Shown here: positions 1-11,155 of the stretch, in pieces
Layout of the letters: each line of letters opens with the position of its first letter
How positions within the stretch are numbered: position 1 is the stretch's first letter
Source of the DNA: Ovis canadensis
Lineage: Eukaryota; Chordata; Mammalia; Artiodactyla; Bovidae
Reading direction: 5' to 3'
DNA: 64,000 nt
Assembly: GCF_042477335.2 (NCBI RefSeq)
Contig: NC_091245.1
Location: 86,218,501-86,282,500, forward strand
Program-made: the position numbers and the translations under genes
Notes under the pieces: model-generated
Seen by the model: the letters and a program-made list of their open reading frames with translations, nothing else
Database searches by the model: none
Told to the model about the DNA's origin: nothing

Positions 1-2046
1 ATGGCTGTCTGAGGAGGCTTAGAAATAGCTGTAAAAACAAGAGAAGCAAACAGCAAAGGAGAAAAGGAAAGATTTAACCATTTAAATGCAGAGTTCCAAA
101 GAATAGCAAGGAGAGATTAAAAAAAACCTTCCTCAGTGATTAGTGCAAAGAAATAGAGAAAAACAATAGAATGATAAAATCTAGAGATCTCTTCAAGAAA
201 ATTAGATACCAAGGGAACATTTCATGCAAAAGATGGACTAAATAAAGGACAGAAATGGTATGGACCTAACAGAAGCATAAGATATTAAGAAGAGGTGGCA
301 AGAATACACAGAAGAACTATCCAAAAAAGATCTTCATGACCCAAATAATCACAATGGTGTGATCACTCACCTAGAGCCAGACATCCTGGAATGTGAAGTC
401 AAGGGGGCTTTAGGAAGCATCACTATGAACAAAGCTAGTGGAGGTGATGGAACTCCAGTTGAGCTATTTCAAATCCTAAAAGATGATGCTGTGAAAGTGA
501 TGCACTCAATATGCCAGGGACTGGAAAAAGGTCAGTTTTCATTCCAATCCCAAAGAAAGGCAATGCCAAAGAATGTTCAAACTACTGCACAAATGCACTC
601 ATCTCACATGCTAGTCCATGGGCTCATGAAGAGTCAGAAACGACTGAGCGACTTCACTTTCACTTTCCACTGTCATGCATTGAAGAAGGAAATGGCAACC
701 AACTCCAGTGTTCTTGCCTGGAGAATCCCAGGGATGGGGCAGCCTGGTGGGCTGCCTTCTATGGGGTTGCACAGAGTCAGACACGACTGAAGCGACATAG
801 CAGCAGCAGCACACGCTAGTAAAGTAATGTTCAAAATTCTCCAAGCTAGGCTTCAACAATATGTGAACCGTGAATTTCTAGATGTTCAAGTTGGTTTTAG
901 AAAAGGCAGAAGAACCAGTGATCAAATTGCCAACATCTGCTGGATCATCAAAACTGCAAGAAAGTTCCAGAAAAACATCTATTTCTGTTTTATTGACATG
1001 CCAAAGCCTTTGACTGTGTGGATCACAACAAACTGTGGAAAATTCTGAAACAGATGGGAATGCCAGACCACCTGACCTGCCTCCTGAGAAATCTGTATAC
1101 AGGTCAAGAAGCAACAGTTAGAACTGGACATGGAACAACAGACTGGTTCCAAATAGGAAAAGGAGGATGTCAAGGCTGTATATTGTCACCCTGTTTATTT
1201 AACTTATATGCAGAGTACATCATGAGAAACGCTGGGCTGGAAAAAAGCACAAGCTGGAATCAAGAGTGCCTGGAGAAATATCAATAACCTCAGATACGCA
1301 GATGACATGACCCTTATGGCAGAAAGCAAAGGAGACTCTTGATGAAAGTGAAAGAGGAGAGTGAAAAAGTTGGCTTAAAGCTCAACATTCAGAAAACTAA
1401 GATCATGGCATCCGGTCCCATCACTTCATGGGAAATAGTGGAAACAGTGGCAGACTTTATTTTTTCTGGGCTCCAAAACCACTGCAGATGGTGACTGCAG
1501 CCATGAAATTAAAAGACGCTTACTCCTTGGAAGAAAAGTCATGACCAACCTAGACAGCATAGTAAAAAACAGAGACATTACTTTGCCAACAAAGGTCTGT
1601 CTAGTCAAAGCTATGGTTTTTCCAGTAGTCATGTATGGATGTGAGAGTTGGACTATAAAGAAAGCTGAGCACCGAAGAATTGATGCTTTTGAACTGTGGT
1701 GTTGGAGAAGACTCTTGAGAGTCCCTTGGACTGCAAGAAGATCCAACGAGTCCATCCTAAAGGAAATCAGTCCTGAATGTTCATTGGAAGGACTGATATT
1801 GAAGCTGAAACTCCAAGACTTTGGCCACCTCATGCAAAGAACTGACTCATTTGGAAAGACCCTGATGCTGGGAAAGATTGAGGGCAGGAGAAGGGGACGA
1901 TGATGAGATGGCTGGATGGCATCACCGACTCAATGGACATGAGTTTGAGTAAACTCTGGGAGTTGGTGATGGACAGGGAGGCCTGGCTTGCTGCAGTCCA
2001 TGGGGTCAAAAGAGTCAGACATGACTGAGTGACTGAACTGAACTGA
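1..2046 (+). mobile_element. BovB (RTE) LINE, 5' end outside window or truncated, interrupted by a SINE
   Basis: The first bases match the linker between endonuclease and reverse transcriptase of the better-preserved BovB copy at 14990-18702 (base 1 lines up with about 16813). RT-like pieces follow (FRKGRRTSDQ near 899, [13 protein letters not shown] near 1129), then the C-terminal region (MYGCESWT near 1631), and the copy ends in the typical BovB tail of GACTGAACTGAA units near 2044. Stops and frameshifts break the frame throughout (for example near 118, 1287 and 1900), so this is a dead copy. A SINE splits it at 616-809. Confidence 0.93.
616..809 (+). mobile_element. Bov-tA/BovA-type SINE inserted in BovB
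   Basis: The block with 'gaaggaaatggcaacc', 'ttcttgcctggagaat' and 'agtcagacacgactga' is the BovA unit of ruminant SINEs. It interrupts the BovB sequence found intact at 17447-17460. The 11-base flanks 605-615 (cacatgctagt) and 810-820 (cacacgctagt) form a TSD with a single C/T difference. A short repeat of cag triplets ends the SINE. Confidence 0.93.
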
Positions 2047-2317
2047 ATGAAAAAATATAAATGAAGACCCAAATAGATGGAGATTCAGGCCATGATTCTG
2101 GTTAGCGACCTGTGATTTCATAACAGTTGAATTTACCCCTAGCTTCATCCATAAGTTTAATATAATTCCATCAAAATCCCAATGGGAGAGGACTTATATT
2201 GGAGATTGCTAGTTCCTCCCCCCGCCCCCCACCAACATATGTTCTTTGAACTCTCTTCTTCAGTAATAAAGACTCAAAGTATAGGCTGACACCTGGCCAC
2301 ATAGAACTTTCCAGATA

Positions 2318-2505
2318 GATCAGTGATAAAGAATCTGCCTGCAGTGCAGGAGACCTGGATTCAACTCCTGGATTGGGAAGATCCTCTGAGGAAGGAAATG
2401 GCAACACACTCAAATATTCTTGCCTGGGAAATCCCGTGGACAGAGAAGCCTGGTGGGCTACAGCCCATGCAGTCACAAAGAGTTGGCATGACTGAGCACA
2501 GCTCT
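2318..2505 (+). mobile_element. Bov-tA SINE, 5' truncated
   Basis: The tRNA-derived head remnant (taaagaatctgcctgcagtg) is followed by the BovA body (cttgcctgggaaatcccgtg, gagttggcatgactgagca). It lies next to a MaLR-like LTR piece. Confidence 0.9.
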
Positions 2506-2507
2506 GC

Positions 2508-2625
2508 TAGCATCTTGATTTCAGACAGCTAGCCTCCAGAACTACAAGTCAATAAATTTCTTTTGTTTTCAAAACACCCAGTTTGTAGTACTTTCTTGCT
2601 GCAGCTCTAGGAAACTAATACAATC
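2508..2625 (+). mobile_element. MaLR-type LTR fragment (MST/MLT1-like)
   Basis: The order 'cagctagcctccagaactac', 'aataaatttcttttgtttt', 'acacccagtttgtagtac', 'gaaactaatacaatcc' matches the 3' end of mammalian MaLR (ERVL-type) LTRs. The same block recurs in a second copy at 54070-54345. Subfamily is not assignable by eye. Confidence 0.6.
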
Positions 2626-2844
2626 CCTCCCTTCAGAAACCCATATCTAATAAGAGACAAACATACAAACAAATATTTACAACATGGAGTAATAAGACCA
2701 AGAAATAAAAAGCATGCAGAGCATTCAAGGGTAGTACCAAATAGTGGTTAACTCTACGGGGGATCTAGGCTGGGGAGAATTCAGGCAAAACTTGAAAACT
2801 TTACAGATATGGTGATGTTGGTTTGGGACATGGATAATTTATCC
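2626..2844. other. Unassigned AT-rich sequence
   Basis: I see no gene or clear repeat here. It separates the LTR fragment from the L1 tail. Confidence 0.4.
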
Positions 2845-3117
2845 ATTTCAATTACTCAGCCATAAATAGAAATGAATTTGAGCCAGTTCTAGTTGAGGTG
2901 GATGAACCTACAGCATATTATACAGAGTGAAGTAAGTCAGAAAGAGGAAAACAAATACCGTATATTAACATGTATCCTTGGGATCTAGAAAAACGGTACT
3001 GATGAGCCTATTTGCAGGGCAGGAACAGAAACTCAACCAAAGAGAACAGACTTATGGGCACAGCAGGGGAAGGAGAAAGTGAGGCAAATTGAGAGAGTAG
3101 CATTGAAACATATGCAT
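2845..3117 (+). mobile_element. L1 3' UTR, first half (split by BovB)
   Basis: 'ttactcagccataaataga', 'gaggtggatgaacctacag' and 'agagtgaagtaagtcagaaa' are the end of L1 ORF2 and the ruminant L1 3' UTR. The element resumes at 3803 after a BovB insertion. Confidence 0.85.
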
Positions 3118-3802
3118 TCAGTTCAGTTCAGTTCAGTTCAGTCACTCAGTCGTGTCCGACTCCTTGCGACCCCATGAATCGCAGCATGCCAGGCCTCCCT
3201 GTCCATCACCAACTCCCGGAGTTCACTCAGACTCACGTCCATCGAGTCAGTGATGCCATCCAGCCATCTCATCCTCTGTTGTCCCCTTCTCCTCCTGCCC
3301 CCAATCCCTCCCAGCATCAGAGTCTTTTCCAATGAGTCAACTCTTCGCATGAGCTGGCCAAAGTACTGGAGTTTCAGCTTCAGCATCATTCCTTCCAAAG
3401 AAATCCCAGGGTTGATCTCCTTCCGAATGGACTGGTTGGATCTCCTTGCAGTCCAAGGGACTCTCAAGAGTCTTCTCCAACACCGCAGTTCAAAACCATC
3501 GATTCTTCGGTGCTCAGCTTTCTTCACAGTCCAACTCTCACATCCATACATGACCACTGGAAAAACCATAGCCTTGACTAGACGGACCGTGGTTGGTAAA
3601 GTAATGTCTCTGCTTTTGAATATGCTATCTAGGTTGGTCATAACTTTCCTTCCAAGGAGTAAGCGTCTTTTAATTTCATGGCTGCAATCACCATCTGCAG
3701 TGATTTTGGAGCCCCCCAAAATAAAGTCTGACACTGTTTCCACTGTTTCCCCATCTATTTGCCATGAAGTGATGGGACCGGATGCCATGATCTTAGTTTT
3801 CT
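3118..3802 (-). mobile_element. BovB LINE, 5' truncated, inside an L1 tail
   Basis: Reading the minus strand, this is the C-terminal part of BovB. A 216-codon frame (3138-3788) is open without stops and contains [26 protein letters not shown] and the basic stretch [20 protein letters not shown]. The plus strand starts with (gttca)n, the complement of the BovB terminal (tgaac)n tail. The L1 3' UTR continues on both sides, so BovB inserted after the L1. No clean TSD is visible. Confidence 0.92.
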
Positions 3803-4012
3803 ATGTGTAAAATAGACAGGTAATGGGAAATTGTTGTAATAGTGCAGGAAGCACAGTGTGGTTCTCTGTGGCCCTAGACGGGTGAGATAGAGTGAGAGGG
3901 AGGTTCCAGATGGAGGGGACATGTGTATACCTACGGCTGATTCATGGCAGAAACAAATACAACATTGTAAAGCAATTATCCTCCAATTAAAAGTTAATAA
4001 CTTTTTTAAAAA
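3803..4012 (+). mobile_element. L1 3' UTR, second half with A-rich tail
   Basis: 'atgtgtaaaatagacag', 'tgggaaattgttgtaatag', 'ggctgattcatggcagaa' and 'caattatcctccaattaaaa' are the end of ruminant L1. They continue the fragment at 2845-3117. Confidence 0.85.
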
Positions 4013-4035
4013 AGAAATTTATCCATACCAAGATG

Positions 4036-4259
4036 AAGAAGTGAAAGTCAAAGTAAGTGTTAGTTGCTCAGTCATGTCTGAGTCTTTGCAGTTCCATGGA
4101 CTGTAACCTGCCAGTCTCCTCCGTCCATGGATTCTCCAAGCAAGAATACTGAAGAAGGTTGCCATTCCCTTCTCCAGGGGATCTTCCCAACCCAGGGATC
4201 GAACCCACATTTCTTGCATTGCAGGAAGATTCTTTACTGATGAGCCACCAGGGAAGCTT
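4036..4259 (-). mobile_element. Bov-tA SINE, essentially full length
   Basis: On the minus strand it reads from the tRNA-Glu-like head (gcttccctggtggctcat type) through the BovA body. It is flanked by a perfect 11-base TSD, ataccaagatg, at 4025-4035 and 4260-4270. Confidence 0.95.
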
Positions 4260-4270
4260 ATACCAAGATG

Positions 4271-5854
4271 GGAAGCACTAAAGTTTTAAAAGGTAGAGCA
4301 TGGTCAGATTAGAAAGGTCACCCTATGGGGCAAAGTGAAGAAGAAATTTGGGTAGAATATGTCTCACAAGCCAGACAGAAAGACAAATTGACAGACTGGC
4401 TTCTTTTTCCATTCCTCATGATGCTTTCTCTTTCTGTGCATATCTTCCACCCCTCACCCACTTCCAAGTCCTGAGGGGACCACTGTATATCAGGTTTTTA
4501 TGGGGAATAAGATTATTCATTTGTTTCTGTGCTTCTAGGTTGTGATTAAGACAAATGGTATAAGTGTGAGAGAAGATACAAGAACAAAAAATCTTGTCTC
4601 ATTAGACAGAGCTATAATTATTGCAGCATTTTCCCAAATGTGACCTTAGTGAAGGGCAGTGGGCAGAGTAGTTCCATGGCCAAATATTTGGAAAATTCTG
4701 AGTTAAACAAAATAGAAATATTCACCATTAAGATTTTTGCAGAGCTCTTATTACACTACTTTACATGGTGCCTCTCCAAGAGGGGACAATTTTATAAAAT
4801 GTTTCCCTAATATATTTGACCTCAGAACTTTTTCCTGCAAATTATCACTTCCAAAAATAAAACACACTTTGAGAAATGTTGAGGTGAGTTGGAATTTTCT
4901 GATGAGGTAGTGATTACCCTTTTGCTGGCATGTTTTAGAAGAGATTAGCCCTCATACAGATGGTGTAAAAGGACATTTCTTCATTGAGCGGGGTATTAGA
5001 TTAAACTACTTCTGAAGTCACTTTCAACTCAACATGTCATTATTCTGTGGCTATTGATGATTTCCTCATGCCTGAAATCTGATATGTTCTACCTCTAATA
5101 TTTCATTTTATTGTTGATTTTTAAAGAGTAAGAAGTTTCACCCATTAATTAAATGGTAAATATAACTGGGCAATGATGATTGGATTTTTTTTCCCTCAAC
5201 CTACATAAGGTCATTCAGTCCCAGGATCAGACTACAAGAGTTTTCTTGGGCAAGAAACCTGATCCTCCTCCCACTCCACCCTGAAGAGCAGCCCAGTTCC
5301 AACACCATGCTCAATTGTGTGGCTTCCTCTCAGAAATGCATCTACATGACTCATGTAACCTAAGCTACGCCTGATTTTTTTCCCAGGAAAAATAAAAATC
5401 AAATACTTTACTGTTTCAAAGGAATGCTGTCACCAATAATGTAAGGAGGGTTGGGAAGGAACAAAGCCAGTCACTGTCTAAGGAGATGCTAGGAGGACAC
5501 ACCTACCTGTTGCCACTGGAATAAGGAGAGAGGCCCTGCGGAATGGAGTCATTCAGAACCAAAGATGAGGGACAGGAAGAAGGGCAGGAAGAAATTGAGG
5601 AAGGAAAATCATTTCTCTGCTGATTGAAGAAACTGCTAGTCTTTCACAGTCCTGCTCAGCCCAATGATGCTTCAGTCCTTGACACTCTTCCCACTTAACT
5701 CAGTTCTGAGTTACACAAGTACATCTGTTTGGCAAAATCTAAATTACAGCCATAACCTTAAGGGAGTCTTTAAAATGTGCCTTTTAGCTTTCTAGCCTCT
5801 ACTGCACAGGAATGCATACTAGGAGAACATTACAGAGGCCATGGAGAAGGCCAA
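4271..5854. other. Unassigned non-coding sequence
   Basis: AT-rich DNA with no long frame and no ruminant-specific repeat that I recognise. It probably belongs to the intergenic background. Confidence 0.5.
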
Positions 5855-5920
5855 CAAACCCAGCATCCTCCAGACACAGAGACACAGCAAACCCAGCATC
5901 CTCCAGACACAGAGACACAG
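5855..5920 (+). repeat. Perfect 33-bp tandem duplication
   Basis: Positions 5855-5887 and 5888-5920 are identical 33-base units (core catcctccagacacagagac). The second unit abuts the start of a SINE at 5921. Confidence 0.97.
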
Positions 5921-6115
5921 TACTTCCCTGGTGGCCCAGATGGTAAAGAGTCTGCAGTGCAGGAGACCCAGGCTTGATCCACGGGTTGGGAAGATACCCT
6001 GGTGAAGGGAATGGAAACCCAGCCCAGTATTTTTGCCTGGAGAACCCCATGGAAAGAGGAGCCTGGAGGGCTATGGTTCATGGGGTCGCAGACAGTCGAA
6101 CACGACTGAGTGACT
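5921..6115 (+). mobile_element. Bov-tA SINE
   Basis: Head 'acttccctggtggcccagat', body 'atttttgcctggagaacccc', tail 'cgaacacgactgagtgacta'. A clean TSD is not obvious because the 5' flank is the 33-bp duplication. Confidence 0.92.
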
Positions 6116-7560
6116 AACAATACACAGAATACAAATAGAATGAGTTGAGTGGGGTTCAATGACAAGTTATAATCTACTTCAGAAAGTGCCTGGTGATCCA
6201 TTTACCCCACCAGCCATTAATAGCCAGTCACACTTAAGGTGAGTCTGAGTAAGGAGGGAAGATGTTTAGCATACTTTCTTCCACTTTCCCCTCCCACTCC
6301 TGTGGCAGACATTAATAATCAACCCCATCACTTCTGTGTTAAATTTAGACTCAATTTCAAATGTCTTTTCAGAACAATGCATCAGGCAACTAGTAACATC
6401 AATCAGAATTAACAAGAAAATTGAAAACTGTCATACTTCATTCAATCTTTATAACATTGTACTTTTAAAAATTTAGGAAACTCCTGATCTATCATCTATT
6501 GCCATAAAAATGGTAAGGAAACAAAACAAAAATCTCCCTCAAATTCAGAGATTTAAAGCAACACTCATTTACTCTTGTTAATGCATCTTCATGTTGACTA
6601 ATCTAGATTAGGCATGGTTGGGAAAGCTCTGCTCCCCAGGTCCCTTATCCTCCTTGGAACAGTGAGCTAGTCCAGGCATGTTCTTCTCATGGCAATGACA
6701 AGGGTAAAAGAGGTGCTATGGAAATTCCCTGCCTCGGTTTGGAATGGGTATACTACCACCTCTGTGCACAAGTCATTAAAAGAACCAAGTTGAGCCCAAA
6801 GTCAGGAGTGGGGAAACAACTTTCAGCCACAATAAGGCTATGGCAAGGGTATAGAAGCAAGAAGTGGTGAAGAATTGGGTATAAAAATGCAATAAGTCAC
6901 AGGTCCTCATCTAGGATCATTGTCAAAATTACATGTAATCTCCAATTTTTGTTGCCAAGAACTTTGAAAACTTCTTCCCTACATTGTAAGACACTGGCCT
7001 TTGTCAATTAAGAATGTAGATCCACATAGAAGTGCAGATTGATCCTAGAAGCATTAAAGTGAGTGTGAAATCTGCTGGTTGAAGAAGTGATACTCTTAGA
7101 ACTCAATGCTACAGTGAGTGATGGTCATACTAAAGTGACTGAGATAAGGGCCATATGTACTTGGAGTAGTTGTATTTGCTCTCAGCAAGGCAGTCACCAT
7201 AACATCAGAAGCATGCAACAACAATCACTTTCACGTAAAGGCACCAATTTGCTACTATTACTCAGCACTATTTATGCAGGAAATTAATAAGCTTAAATTT
7301 GTCATTTTGATAATCTTAAAAACCAAATAAAACTTACTGGTAATAATAAGTACTAGAGTATATAGGGAGCTGTAAAAAAATTTTTTTTATGCCATAACTA
7401 AAAAAATAGCTAACAAAAAATGTTTTAACCATATAATATTATGAAAACCATATATTTTAACTATAAGTCTTCATAAGCAATTGTATAATTTGATGTTATA
7501 TATTATATCTATAATCACTATTTTGATATCAATTAAAAGAAAAACATAAATACATTACGA
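6116..7560. other. Mostly unassigned; old LTR-like stretch near 6485-6910
   Basis: Within 6485-6910 the run 'ttgccataaaaatgg', 'gagatttaaagcaaca' and 'agtcaggagtggggaaa' weakly resembles old MaLR LTRs, but divergence is high. The remainder is AT-rich and without a supported gene. Confidence 0.35.
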
Positions 7561-7684
7561 GAAACCCCGTGGCTCAATGGTAAAGAATCCTCCTGCCAGA
7601 GCAACAGTCAGGAAACACGGGTTCTATCCCTATGTTGGAAATATCCCCTGGAGAAGGAAATGACTACCCATTCCAGTACTCTTG
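7561..7684 (+). mobile_element. Bov-tA SINE, 3' truncated
   Basis: A diverged head and partial body (tctatccctatgttggaaat, ccattccagtactcttg) stop where the next SINE begins at about 7685. Confidence 0.8.
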
Positions 7685-7905
7685 GGCTTCCTGGGTGGCA
7701 ATAATGGTAAAGAACCTGCCTGCCAATGCAGGAGACATAAGTAAATGTAGGTTCAATCCCTGGATCAGGAAAATTCCTTGGAGGAGGGCATGGTGACACA
7801 CTCCAGTAGTCTTGCCTGGAGAATCATCTGGACAGTAGAGCCTGGCGGGCTACAGTCCATGGGGTTACAAAGAGCTGGACACAACTGAAGTGATTTAGCA
7901 AGCAG
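7685..7905 (+). mobile_element. Bov-tA SINE, head-to-tail with the previous one
   Basis: A complete head (gcttcctgggtggcaataat) and body end in 'gagctggacacaactgaagt'. It probably landed in, or recombined with, the SINE to its left. Confidence 0.9.
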
Positions 7906-8565
7906 GCATAAAAACATTTGTTGGATCCACCAATGGTATAAATGCCTTTGAATAATTTGGCATCAGTGAGACTAAATTTCACAACACTTGGTGTTCCTAA
8001 TTCCTTTCAAGACAGCTTAGTCCCAGTACTTTAATTACAGATTATTCTTTCTTCTCTCTTCTTTTATGCTCACATCTATAAGCACTAAAGCCCATGCAGG
8101 GTGGGGAGAAGGAGGAGAAAAGATGTTGGTTTTAAAAACTAGTGGCAGAATCCTTATAAGAGAAAAATATATTATACTTATAGCATCTTGATTGGCCTCT
8201 GGCTGTAGAAAGATATTCCTTATGAGTGCAGGATGGGCAATCAGTGAAGAAAGAGGATCAAATTGCCCTGTGTAATAAGAAGTTTTTGTGGAAGGGGGAG
8301 TTAGGGGTGGAATCTGAAAACAAGGTAGAAACTGAGGGAGGAGCTAAATGAAAATGGTATCAACCAAAAAATAATGCAAGAAGCTGCAAATAGGAAGAGA
8401 GTTTATTTGGGCTCTTACAAACTGCAATTCCAGAGACACAGATTTGAGTTGCCCCCAAAAGAGCGTTCTGAGGAAGAGAAAGACCCAGGGGCTCATAAAG
8501 ACAAAAAGCCATGGGGATGTTAAGGTGCCCAGTGAGACTTGTGATTGACTCTGACTTGAGTCAGA
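7906..8565. other. Unassigned; possible left half of an old repeat
   Basis: From about 8390 the sequence (ctgcaaataggaagagagtt, cccaggggctcataaagac) may pair with 11160-11480 as one older element split by the L1. I cannot name a family. Confidence 0.35.
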
Positions 8566-10227
8566 AAATATTCATCCCATGGTTGCAAGGATGGTTCAAT
8601 GTATGCAAGTCAAAGTGAAATACCACATTCATAAAAGGAAAGACAAAACCACATGATCATCTCAATAGACTCAGATAAAGCATTTGACAAAATTCAACAT
8701 CCATTCATGATAAAATCTCTCACCAAAGTGGGCATAGAGGGAACATATGTCAACATAATGAAAGAAATCATTCACAATGATCAATGCACACCTAAGTTAT
8801 AATACTCAATGGTGAAAAGCTGAAAGTTTTCCCATGAAAATCTGGAACAAGACATAGATGCACTCTCTCACCGCTTCCATTCAACATAGTACGGGAAATC
8901 CTAGCAACAGCAATCAAACAAGAAAAAGAAAAATATGGTATCAAAATTGGAACGGAAGAGATAAAACTGCCAAGATTCATAGATGACATAATATTCCATC
9001 TAGAGAACCCTAAAATCTCCACACAAAAACCATTAGAATAGATTAATTCAGCAAGGTAGCAGGATACAAAATTAATACAAAGAAACCTGCTGCATTTCTA
9101 TATACTAACAATGAAATATGAGAAAGAGAAAATTTTTTTAAAATCATGTTCAAAATTGTGCCAAAAAAAAAAAATACTTAGGAATAAATTCAACCAAGGA
9201 GAAGAAAGACCTATAAGCTGAAAACTGTAAAACACTGATAAAGGAAACTGAAGATGAGTCAAAGAAGTAGAAAGATACCCCATGCTCTTGGACTGGAAGA
9301 ATTAATATTGCTAAAATGGCTATACCTCCCAATGCAATCTACAGATTTAATGATATCCCTATTAAAATACCCATGACCTTTTTCATATAACTAGAATATT
9401 CCTAAAGTTTATATGGAATAACAACAACAACAACAAAACCAGAATTGCCAAAGCAATACTAATGGAAAAGAACAAAACTGAAGAAGTAATATCTCCAAAC
9501 TTCAGACAATACCATAAAGCTACAGTAATCCAAAGTGTGGTGTTGGCAAACAAACAAACAGATGTATAAATCAATGTAACAGAGCCCAGAAATAAACTCA
9601 CACACATATGCTCAATTAATCTACAGCAAAGGAGGCAGGAATATGCAATGGAGAGAAGACAGTTTTTCAACAAGTGGTATTGGAAAAGCTGGAGAGCTAA
9701 ATGTAAACCAATGAAATTAGAACACTCCCTTACATCATACTCAAAATGGCTTAAAGATATAAATATGGCACTATACCATAAAGCTCCTAGAAAGGAACAT
9801 TGGCAAAAAACATTTTCAGATATAAATCATAGCAACATTTTCTTAGATAACAGTCTTCCAAGGGAAAAGAAATAAAAGCAAATACAAACAAATGGAATCT
9901 AGTCAAACCTAAAAGCTTTTGCATGACAAAGAAACCATCAACAAAACAAAAAGACAAGCAAATGGTAGAAAATATTTGTGAATGATGCAACCACCAAGGG
10001 ATTTGTTTCCAAAGTATACAAACAGCTCATATAAGTCAGTATCAGAAAAATAAACAACTCAATCAAAAAATGGGCCAAAGAAGATATACAACTGGCTAAT
10101 AAGCATATGAAAAGATGCTCAACATCACTAATAATAGAGAAATGTAAATCAAAGCCACAATAAGGTATCATTTCACATGAGTCAGAATGACTATCATCAA
10201 AAAGTCTACAAATAATAAATGCTACAG

Positions 10228-10338
10228 AGAATTCCTGGGTAGTCCAGGGGTTAGGATTCCATGCTTCTACTTCTGGGGGCATGAATTTGATCCCTGATCT
10301 GGGAACTAAGATCCCTCACACCACATGGTGTGGCCAAA
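10228..10338 (+). mobile_element. CHR-type tRNA-derived SINE inside L1
   Basis: 'ttcctgggtagtccagggg', 'gaatttgatccctgatctg' and 'ggaactaagatccctcacac' are typical of CHR SINEs of Cetartiodactyla. The L1 text aataataaatgcta occurs on both sides (about 10211 and 10341), consistent with a TSD. Confidence 0.88.
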
Positions 10339-11033
10339 ATAATAATAATAAATGCTAGAGAGGGTGTGGAGAAAAGGGAACTCTCCTACACTATTGGGGG
10401 GAATGTAAATTGGTGCAGCCACTATGGAAAACAGTATGGAAGTTTCTAAAAAAACTAAAAATAGAGCAATCATTTGATCCAGCAATTTCACTTCTGGGCA
10501 TGTAATCATAAAGGACAGAAACTTGGATTTGAAAAGATAATGCACCCCCAAAGTTTGTAAAAGCATTATTTACAATATCTAAGACATGACAACAACCCAC
10601 GTGCCCATCAACAGATAACTGGCTTAAGAAGATGTGGTATACACACACAGTGGAATATTACTCAGCCATAAAAAAGAATCAAATATTGCCATTTGCAGCA
10701 AGATGGATGGACCTAGAGACTATTATACTAAGTGAAATAAGTCAGAGAAAGACAAATATGATATCACTTATATGTGTAATCTAAAAAATAGTACAAACGA
10801 ATTTACCCACAAAACAGATATAGACTCACAGACATAGAAAACAAACTTACGGTTACCAAAGGGGAAAAAGGGAAGATAAACTAAGAATATGAGATTAATA
10901 GACACAAACCACTCTACATAATAAACAGCAAGGATTTACTGTGTAGCACAAGGAATTATATTCAATATCTGGTAATAATTTGTAATGGAAAATGACCTGA
11001 AATAATATTAATATATTGTTATATTATTTCAGA

Positions 11034-11034
<1 letters not shown>

Positions 11035-11072
<38 letters not shown>
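11035..11072. repeat. (TA)n microsatellite
   Basis: Nineteen uninterrupted TA units lie in the L1 3' UTR. Confidence 0.98.
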
Positions 11073-11073
<1 letters not shown>

Positions 11074-11155
11074 CTTAATCACTTTGTCATATACCTGAAA
11101 CTAATACAGTATTGTAAATAACTATACTTCAATTTAAAATAAAAATAAAAATCAA

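Larger units (their letters stand above)
8566..11155 (+). mobile_element. L1 LINE, 5' truncated, decayed
   Basis: Starts inside ORF2 RT and runs through the C-terminal domain and 3' UTR to an A-rich end near 11150. Recognisable parts are the block encoding [14 protein letters not shown] (8661-8703), the polymerase box near 8975 read as FIDD instead of the usual FADD, and late ORF2/3' UTR text such as 'attactcagccataaaaaag' (10657). Frames are broken by many stops. A CHR SINE (10228-10338) and an (AT)n run (11035-11072) lie within it. Confidence 0.92.

Noticed and set aside
1541..1903. 120-codon frame as a host gene
   Set aside because: It is the C-terminal region of the BovB ORF, repeated in at least seven other places in the window.
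3118..3140. Short tandem (gttca)n as a possible satellite or CRISPR-like repeat
   Set aside because: It is the complement of the BovB 3' tail and has no spacers.
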